Source: CAYGZL01 sp964354345 (lineage in GTDB: Bacteria; Chloroflexota; Anaerolineae; Anaerolineales; UBA4823). Taken from it: 64,000 bases of DNA. This document shows positions 8,258 to 15,610 of the stretch, piece after piece. The stretch lies in contig CAYGZL010000106.1 of the NCBI GenBank assembly GCA_964354345.1, positions 1 to 64,000 on the forward strand. The letters run 5' to 3'. The notes beneath the pieces are model-generated. The model searched no databases, was not told the origin of the DNA, and saw only the letters and a program-made list of their open reading frames with translations. Within the stretch, counting starts at the first letter, position 1. Every line of letters begins with the position of its first letter. The translations under genes and the position numbers were made by a program.

Positions 8258-9517
8258 ATGGAAAATTATGATGTTAAAGATGTCCACCTGGCAGAGGGAG
8301 GCCAAAGACGCATTGAATGGGCTGAGCGCGAAATGCCGGTATTACGTTTGATCCGGGAGCGCTTTACTCATGAACGCCCATTACAGGGTTTGCGTGTTTC
8401 AGCTTGTTTACATGTGACCACCGAGACAGCGAACCTGATGAATACGTTGCATATTGGCGGCGCGGATGTTGTGTTAACCGCCTCGAACCCTCTTTCAACG
8501 CAGGATGATGTGGCTGCTGCACTGGTCGCGCGATATGAAATCCCAACCTATGCAATCAAGGGTGAAAGCAACATTACGTATTACAAACATATCCATGCGA
8601 CTTTAAATCACCAACCTCACATAACGATGGATGACGGCGCCGACCTGGTCAGCGTTCTGCACAAGGAGCGCCTAGATCTCATTCCGGCCATTGTGGGGGG
8701 AACCGAGGAGACCACGACAGGTGTCATCCGTTTGCGGGCAATGGCAGCCGATGGCGCGTTGAAGTTTCCCATCATCGCAGTCAACGACGCCATGACCAAA
8801 CATCTCTTTGATAATCGCTATGGCACGGGTCAATCTACCATTGATGGCATCATCCGCGCGACAAATATCTTATTGGCAGGAAGGACGGTGGTCGTCGTTG
8901 GTTACGGTTGGTGTGGTCGTGGATTCGCCATGCGTGCCAGGGGCTTAGGCGCTAATATAATTGTCACTGAGGTTGATCCATTGCCCGCTCTGGAGGCTGT
9001 GATGGATGGGTATCGAGTGATGCCCATGGCTGAGGCAGCTGCGATCGGCGACATCTTCGTCACCTTGACCGGAGATATCAATGTTATTGACCGGCATCAC
9101 TTTGAAGTGATGCGTGATGGAGCGATCCTGGCCAACTCAGGGCATTTCAACGTTGAAATTAATATACCAGCCCTGGAAGATATGGCGGTAGATAAGCGCC
9201 TGGTACGCCCGTTTGTGGAGCAATATACTTTGAAAGACGGGCGGCGGATCCACCTGCTTGGTGAAGGGCGTTTGATTAACCTGGCGGCAGCTGAAGGGCA
9301 TCCTGCCAGCGTAATGGACATGTCCTTTGCCAACCAGGCACTCAGTCTGGAATATCTGGTCAAAAACGCCAATCAACTTGAGAAAAAGGTTTACAGTGTT
9401 CCAGCAGAAATTGACAAGGAGATCGCCCGGTTAAAACTGGCCGGGATGGGCGTCAGAATTGATACCCTTACCGCGCAACAGGTGACTTACCTGGACTCGT
9501 GGGAGGATGGCACGTAG
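8258..9517 (+). CDS. ahcY: Adenosylhomocysteinase (SAH hydrolase)
   Basis: NAD-dependent reversible hydrolysis of S-adenosylhomocysteine to adenosine and homocysteine, relieving product inhibition of methyltransferases. HVTTETANLM and SNPLSTQDDVAAAL form the substrate side; the NAD fold carries VVVVGYGWCGRG; the end has HPASVMDMSFANQA. At 419 residues it is the shorter prokaryotic form. AAGGAG at 8247-8252 favours ATG 8258, five bases downstream, over the adjacent ATG 8255 or a TTG at 8237. It is the last gene of the mtnA-kinase-ahcY operon and converges with recA. Confidence 0.96.
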   Translation: MENYDVKDVHLAEGGQRRIEWAEREMPVLRLIRERFTHERPLQGLRVSACLHVTTETANLMNTLHIGGADVVLTASNPLSTQDDVAAALVARYEIPTYAIKGESNITYYKHIHATLNHQPHITMDDGADLVSVLHKERLDLIPAIVGGTEETTTGVIRLRAMAADGALKFPIIAVNDAMTKHLFDNRYGTGQSTIDGIIRATNILLAGRTVVVVGYGWCGRGFAMRARGLGANIIVTEVDPLPALEAVMDGYRVMPMAEAAAIGDIFVTLTGDINVIDRHHFEVMRDGAILANSGHFNVEINIPALEDMAVDKRLVRPFVEQYTLKDGRRIHLLGEGRLINLAAAEGHPASVMDMSFANQALSLEYLVKNANQLEKKVYSVPAEIDKEIARLKLAGMGVRIDTLTAQQVTYLDSWEDGT

Positions 9518-9563
9518 ATAGCTAATTATTATCGGTAGCCTGAGCTGCGTTGTGTGGGTCGGT

Positions 9564-10670
9564 TTATGCCTCGTCTTCTTCGTAATCACCCCCACTACCG
9601 GCGTGGTTGCCAGTCAAGGGAATATCACCGCTCATCGCTTGCTGGCGAACAGCCAGTTCAATTTCATCCGCCAGATCAGCGTTGGTCTTGAGGAAGTCTT
9701 TGGCGTTCTCGCGCCCCTGGCCGAGGCGGATATCGCCATAGTTATAAAAAGAGCCACGTTTCGTCACGATTTCCAGGTTGGTGGCTAAATCGAGCAGGTC
9801 GCCAGACTTCGAAATGCCTTCATTGTACATAATGTCAAACTCAGCGGTACGGAACGGTGGAGCAACCTTATTCTTGACGACTCGCACGCGTGTACGGCTA
9901 CCGACAATTTCCTGGCCAGACTTGATTGCTTGAATCCGGCGCACATCCAGGCGGACCGAGGCGTAGAACTTGAGCGCCATGCCGCCGGAGGTGGTTTCGG
10001 GATTACCAAACATCACACCAATTTTCTGGCGGAGTTGGTTGGTGAAAATGACAGCAGTGTTGGTCTGCTTGATTGCCCCGGAGAGTTTACGCAGGGCTTG
10101 AGACATTAAGCGGGCTTGCATACCCATCGAGGCATCGCCCATATCGCCTTCAATTTCAGCTCTGGGTACCAGGGCCGCGACTGAGTCGATGACCACCACA
10201 TCCACGGCAGTCGAGCGAACGAGGGTTTCGGTAATTTCCAGCGCCTGTTCGCCTGTGTCGGGTTGGGAGATATACAGGCTGTCTACATTCACACCACACC
10301 GGCTGGCATAAGCCGGGTCGAGGGCGTGTTCCATATCGATATACGCGCAGGTGCCGCCTTTTTTTTGCGCTTCAGCCACAATGTGCTGGCAAATCGTGGT
10401 TTTGCCAGATGACTCAGGTCCATAGATCTCTGTGATCCGGCCGCGCGGGATGCCGCCTACACCGAGGGCAATATCCAACGAAAGGGCGCCAGTGGGAATT
10501 GCTTCCACCAGCAGTTGATGGGCTTCACCCAGACGCATGATTGACCCATCGCCATAACGCTTGACAATATCACCCAACGCTCTGTCTAAGGCTACTCGCC
10601 TTGAATTATCTAATGGATCATTCGGAGTTGGGAGGGGAGTTGGAGTGTTTGGGCTAATTTTCCTGGGCAT
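9564..10670 (-). CDS. recA: Recombinase RecA
   Basis: DNA strand-exchange ATPase and SOS co-protease. Walker A GPESSGKTT lies at 84-92, and VVVIDSVAALVPRAE and the L2-region TNQLRQKIGVMFGNPE are intact. I place the start at ATG 10670 (MPRKISPN) because AGGAG lies about 10 bases upstream. A further 22 residues to an upstream ATG at 10736 are unlike RecA and would overlap the promoter. The first 20 residues are Pro-Thr rich. The tail GGDYEEDEA is acidic, as usual. A promoter with a possible LexA-type operator is directly upstream. Length (368) is slightly above typical. Confidence 0.97.
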   Translation of the reverse strand: MPRKISPNTPTPLPTPNDPLDNSRRVALDRALGDIVKRYGDGSIMRLGEAHQLLVEAIPTGALSLDIALGVGGIPRGRITEIYGPESSGKTTICQHIVAEAQKKGGTCAYIDMEHALDPAYASRCGVNVDSLYISQPDTGEQALEITETLVRSTAVDVVVIDSVAALVPRAEIEGDMGDASMGMQARLMSQALRKLSGAIKQTNTAVIFTNQLRQKIGVMFGNPETTSGGMALKFYASVRLDVRRIQAIKSGQEIVGSRTRVRVVKNKVAPPFRTAEFDIMYNEGISKSGDLLDLATNLEIVTKRGSFYNYGDIRLGQGRENAKDFLKTNADLADEIELAVRQQAMSGDIPLTGNHAGSGGDYEEDEA

Positions 10671-10708
10671 GGTATAGTTTCTCCTTCTGTCAGATGATGA
10701 TTGGGATA

Positions 10709-10736
10709 AGTTTAGCACAAGCGTTCTATTTGTCAA
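10709..10736 (-). promoter_or_regulatory. recA promoter with possible LexA-type operator
   Basis: Minus strand: TTGACA (10736-10731), 16 bases, TAAACT (10714-10709). Between the two boxes is GAACGCTTGTGC (10726-10715), one base off the GAAC-N4-GTTC half-site pattern of Gram-positive-type LexA operators. Its position between -35 and -10 is right for repression. No lexA gene is in the window. Confidence 0.55.
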
Positions 10737-10791
10737 GGGCAGAGATATTCTGAATATTTTTTAAACTCGAAAATACATGTATCTTACAGGG

Positions 10792-10839
10792 TTATTAAAA
10801 AATAGGGTGTTCTTTTCAGCAGGGCTGGAAAGAACACCC
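10792..10839 (-). terminator. Rho-independent terminator of degV
   Basis: An 11-base-pair stem GGGTGTTCTTT/AAAGAACACCC (10805-10815 with 10829-10839) is followed on the minus strand by the T-rich run TATTTTTTAATAA (10804-10792). A second perfect hairpin (arms GTAATTCTT/AAGAATTAC, 10841-10862) overlaps the degV stop codon. Confidence 0.85.
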
Positions 10840-10858
10840 AGTAATTCTTCCTGAAGAA

Positions 10859-11707
10859 TTACATACCAGCCAGGTAGGCCAGGCCAACTGTGCCTGGCCC
10901 GGCGTGGGTGCCAATCACCGGGCTGACTTCGGCCAGGATTGACTCTACGGCATTGAACTTTTGACCAGCTTCCTTAAGTAGTTGAAGAGCATCTTCCAGT
11001 GCGTTGGCATGCAAGGTTGCCAGGTGCACCGGAGTGCGTCCGTTAATTCTTTCGCCAATCAGTTCCACCAGGCGGCTGATGGATTTCTTGCGCGTGCGTA
11101 CCCGTTCCAACGCCTCGATACGACCTCCCCTCACCTCAAGGATCGGCTTGATGTTTAACGCCGTACCTAGAAAGCGGCTACCACCACCGATCCGACCGCC
11201 GCGGTGGAGAAATTCAAGCGTGTCTACTGCAAAAACGACGCCAACATTATCGCGGGTTCTTTCGGCCAGGGCTTTACATTCTACCAAATTGGCGCCCTGC
11301 GCTGCAGCTCGAGCCACCAGTAGAACCTGGAAACCCATTGCCATGGCGGTAGTATTTGAGTCAAAAATTTCTATCGGAGCCTGGGGATATGCTTCTTTTG
11401 CCTGGATGGCTGAAGCAATGGTTCCAGAAAGGGTATTGGCAATGAGAATAGCCAGGATGTCATACCCCTCGTTGAGTAGATCACCGAAGATCGTAAGGAA
11501 ATCTTTGGGCAACACCTGTGAGGTGGATGGCATCACCTTGGTATTTTTCAAGCGGGCGTAAAATTCAGAGGGTTGTATATCAATCCCATCCCGGAAGGTT
11601 TCGTTGCCCCATATTAATACCTGAGGCGCGACGGCAATCTTATATTGATCCAGGATATCTTTTGGGATATAGGCAGTGCTGTCAGTGACGATAGCCACTT
11701 TTGACAT
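10859..11707 (-). CDS. DegV family fatty-acid-binding protein
   Basis: DegV/FakB proteins bind a fatty acid and present it to a fatty acid kinase for phosphorylation. The N-terminal VTDSTAYIP, the PSTSQ block, the LFLHRGGRI-like segment (TLEFLHRGGRIGG), the KPIL motif and the C-terminal GTHAGPGTVGLAY are all family features. Length 282 is typical. AGGAGG (11722-11717) lies 9 bases from the ATG. It is monocistronic, with its own terminator, and is divergent from ffh. No fatty acid kinase (FakA) gene is visible nearby, so the partner would be encoded elsewhere. Confidence 0.9.
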   Translation of the reverse strand: MSKVAIVTDSTAYIPKDILDQYKIAVAPQVLIWGNETFRDGIDIQPSEFYARLKNTKVMPSTSQVLPKDFLTIFGDLLNEGYDILAILIANTLSGTIASAIQAKEAYPQAPIEIFDSNTTAMAMGFQVLLVARAAAQGANLVECKALAERTRDNVGVVFAVDTLEFLHRGGRIGGGSRFLGTALNIKPILEVRGGRIEALERVRTRKKSISRLVELIGERINGRTPVHLATLHANALEDALQLLKEAGQKFNAVESILAEVSPVIGTHAGPGTVGLAYLAGM

Positions 11708-11829
11708 AAAATGAGTCCTCCTTTGAAAGAATGATTAGAAAAAATTGCCGATTGTATCGTTAATAAGGTTAAACCCTTAATGATCTAAATAGTTTCTTCA
11801 CGTAATTCTTTTTTCATTATACATAATCC

Positions 11830-11858
11830 TTGACCATTGCTTGCTTCCGGGCTAAAAT
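11830..11858 (+). promoter_or_regulatory. Sigma70-type promoter for ffh, leaderless
   Basis: TTGACC (11830-11835), 17 bases, TAAAAT (11853-11858). The expected transcription start (about 11865) falls within about two bases of the ffh ATG at 11867. No Shine-Dalgarno can fit, so the transcript is probably leaderless. Confidence 0.72.
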
Positions 11859-11866
11859 GCAGTGCT

Positions 11867-13189
11867 ATGTTTGAAAACCTGACCGAACGATTAAATGCCG
11901 TTTTTACTGGCCTGCGCCGGCGCGGAAAACTATCCGAGTCAGATGTGGATGCCGCGATGCGCGAGGTACGCCTGGCGTTGCTGGAAGCGGATGTCAACTA
12001 CGGCGTCGTCAAAGATTTTGTCGGACGTGTGCGCCAACGTGCCATCGGCGCTGAGGTATCCAAGGCTTTGAATCCTGGGCAGCAGGTGATCAAGATCGTC
12101 AACGAGGAATTGATCGCCACGTTGGGGACGCCAGAGCGGTTGAACCTGAGCGGAGCCAAACCGCGCACGATTATGCTCGTCGGTTTACAAGGGTCGGGGA
12201 AGACGACCGCAGCCGGTAAGATTGGGCGGTATTTGCGTTCGCAGGGGGAGCGTGTCTTGTTAGTCGCTGCAGATCCTTACCGTCCGGCAGCTATACGCCA
12301 GTTGGAAACATTGGGTGAACGGCTAAATATCCCGATCCACACCGAACCCGGTGTTATACCACCGCAGCTGGCTGAGAATGCAGTTGACAGAGCCCAAAAA
12401 GGCGGTTTTACAGTAGTGATCTTAGATACCGCCGGACGTTCCCAACTGGATGAGGCTTTGATGAGCGAATTGCGCGCCATCCATAACCGGGTTACTCCTG
12501 CCGAAGTGTTGCTGGTAGTTGATGCAATGATCGGGCAGGAATCAGTAAACATCGCCAAAGGCTTTCGGGATGTGATTCCATTGACCGGCCTGGTTCTGAC
12601 AAAGATGGATGGTGACGCACGCGGAGGGGCGGCTATCTCGATCCGTGCAGTGACTGGAGTGCCGATAAAATTTTTAGGCACTGGTGAAGCTTTGGAAGCA
12701 CTGGAAGTGTACGATCCAGGGCGGTTATCCAATCGCATCTTGGGGATGGGCGACCTGCTTGGGCTGATCGAAAAAGCTGAAGCAGCCTATGATGAAAAAG
12801 TCGCCCGGGTACAGGCCGAAAAACTCATGGCGGGCGAGTTTACCCTGGAAGACTTCGCCAACCAGCTACGTCAATTGCGTAAGATGGGGCCTTTGGGTCA
12901 AATCCTGGAAATGCTTCCGGGTGGGATGGGCCAAATGGCCCGTCAGATCTCGCCGCAAGAAGCGGAAAAGCAATTTAATGTCACTGAGGCGATCATTAAT
13001 TCCATGACGCCCATGGAACGGCGGAAACCCGATATCTTAAATGCCTCGCGTCGCCGGCGGATTGCCCGCGGCTCGGGAACAGAAGTTCAGGATGTAAACC
13101 GCTTGATAAAACAGTATCGTGATGCACAGAAGTTGTTTAAAACATTGAAAAAATCCGGCATGCGTGGCTTGCCACGTATGTTAGGCTAG
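11867..13189 (+). CDS. ffh: Signal recognition particle GTPase Ffh
   Basis: SRP54-type GTPase that binds signal sequences and 4.5S RNA and docks with FtsY for co-translational membrane insertion. The N domain begins MFENLTERL, the usual family start, which selects ATG 11867 over an in-frame upstream codon at 11837 that would lie inside the promoter. The G domain has G1 GLQGSGKTT (106-114), DTAGRSQLDE and TKMDGDARGGA. The M domain follows and ends with KSGMRGLPRMLG. Length is 440 residues. It leads a run into rpsP, khpA, rimM, dprA and topA with short gaps, a common bacterial order for the first four. Confidence 0.97.
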   Translation: MFENLTERLNAVFTGLRRRGKLSESDVDAAMREVRLALLEADVNYGVVKDFVGRVRQRAIGAEVSKALNPGQQVIKIVNEELIATLGTPERLNLSGAKPRTIMLVGLQGSGKTTAAGKIGRYLRSQGERVLLVAADPYRPAAIRQLETLGERLNIPIHTEPGVIPPQLAENAVDRAQKGGFTVVILDTAGRSQLDEALMSELRAIHNRVTPAEVLLVVDAMIGQESVNIAKGFRDVIPLTGLVLTKMDGDARGGAAISIRAVTGVPIKFLGTGEALEALEVYDPGRLSNRILGMGDLLGLIEKAEAAYDEKVARVQAEKLMAGEFTLEDFANQLRQLRKMGPLGQILEMLPGGMGQMARQISPQEAEKQFNVTEAIINSMTPMERRKPDILNASRRRRIARGSGTEVQDVNRLIKQYRDAQKLFKTLKKSGMRGLPRMLG

Positions 13190-13219
13190 AATGCTAGAAT
13201 TTTGAAGGAGAATGTGTGT

Positions 13220-13606
13220 ATGGTTCGTATTCGCTTACGCCGTGTTGGAGCCAAGGCTCAACCTAGTTATCGTGTCGTGGCTGCAAATAGGGAAGCCCCG
13301 CGCGATGGACGTTTTAACGAAATTTTGGGTTTCTACAATCCTCGCACGCAACCGGCAACGATTGAGTTGGATGAGGCGCGCATCTATGATTGGTTGAGCA
13401 AAGGCGCCCAACCGAGCGATTCGGTAGTCAGCCTTTTCAAAACCATCGGCCTGTTAGAACGCTTTGAGCGTCTTAAAAAAGGCGAAGCCTTAGATGTTTT
13501 GGTTGCCGAAGCGAAGGCTGTTCAAGCAGCTCGTATAATTAATCCAAGAACAGAACGGACAGGCGCTGCTAAGAAAAGCACCAAGGGCCAATCTGCGAAG
13601 GAGTAA
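13220..13606 (+). CDS. rpsP: 30S ribosomal protein S16
   Basis: Small-subunit protein needed for 30S assembly. MVRIRLRRVGAKAQPSYRVV is the standard family opening, followed by GFYNPRTQPATI. GAAGGAG (13204-13210) nine bases upstream selects ATG 13220 over an in-frame TTG at 13202. At 128 residues it has a basic, low-complexity C-terminal tail of about 40 residues beyond the core, as often seen in this phylum. Confidence 0.97.
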   Translation: MVRIRLRRVGAKAQPSYRVVAANREAPRDGRFNEILGFYNPRTQPATIELDEARIYDWLSKGAQPSDSVVSLFKTIGLLERFERLKKGEALDVLVAEAKAVQAARIINPRTERTGAAKKSTKGQSAKE

Positions 13607-13627
13607 GTCCTGGTTAAGGACATAGCT

Positions 13628-13864
13628 ATGAAAGAGTTAATCGAGTTCATCGCCACCTCGTTAGTGGACGATCCGACTCAGGTGCAGGTCAGCCAGGAGA
13701 GACATGGCGCTCAAATTATTCTCAAGCTTCATGTAGCTAAAGAGGATATGGGTAGGATCATCGGTAAGAGCGGTCGGGTGGCTAATGCGATGCGGGTCTT
13801 ATTGCGTGTCACAGCCGCACAAGATGGTAAGCGCGCCATTTTAGATATCACTGAGCCTGAATGA
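13628..13864 (+). CDS. khpA: KH-domain RNA-binding protein KhpA
   Basis: Small single-KH protein of 78 residues. The RNA-binding GxxG loop is GRIIGKSGR at about 43-51. In Gram-positive bacteria KhpA pairs with KhpB/Jag in post-transcriptional control of growth and division. It lies between rpsP and rimM in the classical position, and its stop codon overlaps the rimM start by the four bases ATGA. Confidence 0.93.
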   Translation: MKELIEFIATSLVDDPTQVQVSQERHGAQIILKLHVAKEDMGRIIGKSGRVANAMRVLLRVTAAQDGKRAILDITEPE

Positions 13865-14427
13865 TCCCGGCTGATCATCCATCCACTAACCAGGACTCCC
13901 CAGGCGGGGGGTCATCTGGCGCGCCAGTTTACTTGATGGTTGGGAAGCTGCGCCGGCCGCATGGTATCCGCGGTGAAATGCAGATGGAGGTACTCACGGA
14001 CTTCCCCGAACGATTGCAGGTTGGTGTGCAGGTCCTGGTGGGCGAGAGCCACATACCCCTGCGCATTCGTAGCCAGCGTTGGCACAACCAGGTGTTGCTG
14101 CTGGCTTTTGAGGGCCTGAAAACACCAGAAGCCGGGGGAGAGTTTCGCAACCAATTTGTTTATGTGCTTGCTGAGGATCGCCCGTCCTTACCAGAAGGTG
14201 AATATTATCATCACCAGTTGCTTGGGTTAACCGTTGTAAACGAAGATGGTCAACGACTGGGGAAATTAGAAGAAATCCTGACTACCGGAGCGAACGATGT
14301 GTATCTCGTTCGTCTGGATAACGGCTCAGAGTTACTCCTTCCGGCAATCCACGAGGTCATTCTGGAAATCAACCTGGAGCAGAGCCAAATGAAAGTCCAC
14401 CTTCTGCCAGGTTTACAGTCCGAATAA
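13861..14427 (+). CDS. rimM: Ribosome maturation factor RimM
   Basis: Assists 16S rRNA processing and 30S head assembly by binding S19. The N-terminal barrel holds VGKLRRPHGIRGEMQ and the C-terminal PRC-barrel holds EYYHHQLLGLTVV and LLPAIHEVI. The first 24 residues, rich in Ser, Gly and Pro, are an extra tail before the domain. The ATG overlaps the khpA stop (ATGA), which supports translational coupling and this start. The trmD and rplS genes that often follow in other bacteria are absent; dprA follows instead. Confidence 0.94.
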   Translation: MIPADHPSTNQDSPGGGSSGAPVYLMVGKLRRPHGIRGEMQMEVLTDFPERLQVGVQVLVGESHIPLRIRSQRWHNQVLLLAFEGLKTPEAGGEFRNQFVYVLAEDRPSLPEGEYYHHQLLGLTVVNEDGQRLGKLEEILTTGANDVYLVRLDNGSELLLPAIHEVILEINLEQSQMKVHLLPGLQSE

Positions 14428-14448
14428 ATGGACGAGGGGTAGTTGGCG

Positions 14449-15585
14449 ATGAGCGATCCCCGGGCGTATTGGGTTGGTTTTAATCTCGTCAAAGGGATCG
14501 GCGCAGCGCGTATGCGGTCTCTTCTGGATACTTTTGGTGATGCTCAAGCGGCCTGGGAAGCTCCGGCAGAGATGTTGAAAGCCGCTGGTTTGGGGCCGAA
14601 ACTGTTAAACAATTTTCTCCACGTTCGGGCGGATGTATCGCTGGACCAGGTGATGGAGCGCATCCAGGCGTTGGGGATTACAGTGTTGACCTGGGAGGAT
14701 GAAGGCTACCCGCGCCGCCTGCAAGAAATTGACCAACCTCCGCCGGTGCTTTATGAACGTGGTCAGATGCTCCCTGCGGATGAGTTTGCGGTGGCGATTG
14801 TTGGCACCCGGCGGATTACCTCCTATGGTCGCCAGGCGACGGAAGAAATTGCCGGAACGCTGGCGCGCAATGGAATCACGATTGTCAGTGGATTGGCGCG
14901 AGGCGTGGATGCGATCGCTCATCAGGCAGCCTTGAATGCTGGCGGACGAACTCTGGCTGTTTTGGGTAATGGAGTGGATGTTGTTTACCCGCCAGAAAAC
15001 CGGCGTCTGGCTGAACAAGTGATCGAACAAGGCGCATTGGTTAGCGATTATGCTCCAGGCACCTCGCCTGATGCTGCCAATTTTCCCCCACGAAACCGGA
15101 TTATCTCCGGTTTGGCGCGAGCGGTGATTGTTGTCGAAGCTGGCGAAACAAGCGGCGCCTTGATCACGGCTGGGTTTGCGGCAGAACAAGGGCGCGAGGT
15201 TTTTGCCGTACCGGGCAATATTTTCGCTGTCCAAAGTAAGGGTACTAACCGCCTGATCCGCGATGGCGCTCATCCTTTACTCGATTGTCAGGATGTGCTT
15301 GAAACTTTGAACCTGGAGATGGTCAGCGAACACCGATCTGCCCGGGCAGTATTGCCGACCGATATCCTGGAAGAACAACTATACCGTTTACTTAGCCAGG
15401 AACCCTTGCATGTGGATGAGATACGGGCGCGGGCTGATTTACCCATTGAGAAAGTGTCTTCCACCCTGGCTTTGATGGAGTTGAAAGGTTTTGTCCGCCA
15501 GGTGGGTGGGATGAATTATGTAGCGGTGCGCGAGCCGACCGCACAATATGAAATTGAAGGTCAGAACGATAAGGGGGTAACCTGA
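14449..15585 (+). CDS. dprA: DNA-processing protein DprA
   Basis: Binds incoming single-stranded DNA and loads RecA during natural transformation; widely conserved even in species without known competence. An N-terminal helix-hairpin-helix region precedes the Rossmann-like fold with AIVGTRRITSYG, ISGLARGVDAIAH, AVLGNGVDVVYPPEN, FPPRNRIISGLA and the SGALITAGFAAEQGREVFAV block. A winged helix ends the protein. ATG 14449 is preferred over TTG 14443, with GAGGGG about 10 bases upstream. topA follows after 25 bases, a dprA-topA pairing seen in many bacteria. Confidence 0.95.
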   Translation: MSDPRAYWVGFNLVKGIGAARMRSLLDTFGDAQAAWEAPAEMLKAAGLGPKLLNNFLHVRADVSLDQVMERIQALGITVLTWEDEGYPRRLQEIDQPPPVLYERGQMLPADEFAVAIVGTRRITSYGRQATEEIAGTLARNGITIVSGLARGVDAIAHQAALNAGGRTLAVLGNGVDVVYPPENRRLAEQVIEQGALVSDYAPGTSPDAANFPPRNRIISGLARAVIVVEAGETSGALITAGFAAEQGREVFAVPGNIFAVQSKGTNRLIRDGAHPLLDCQDVLETLNLEMVSEHRSARAVLPTDILEEQLYRLLSQEPLHVDEIRARADLPIEKVSSTLALMELKGFVRQVGGMNYVAVREPTAQYEIEGQNDKGVT

Positions 15586-15610
15586 TCTTTGTTACAGGAG
15601 GTATGGTTCA

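Noticed and set aside
14605..15273. A 222-residue reading frame antisense to dprA
   Set aside because: It lies fully inside dprA, has no protein motif and no ribosome binding site.
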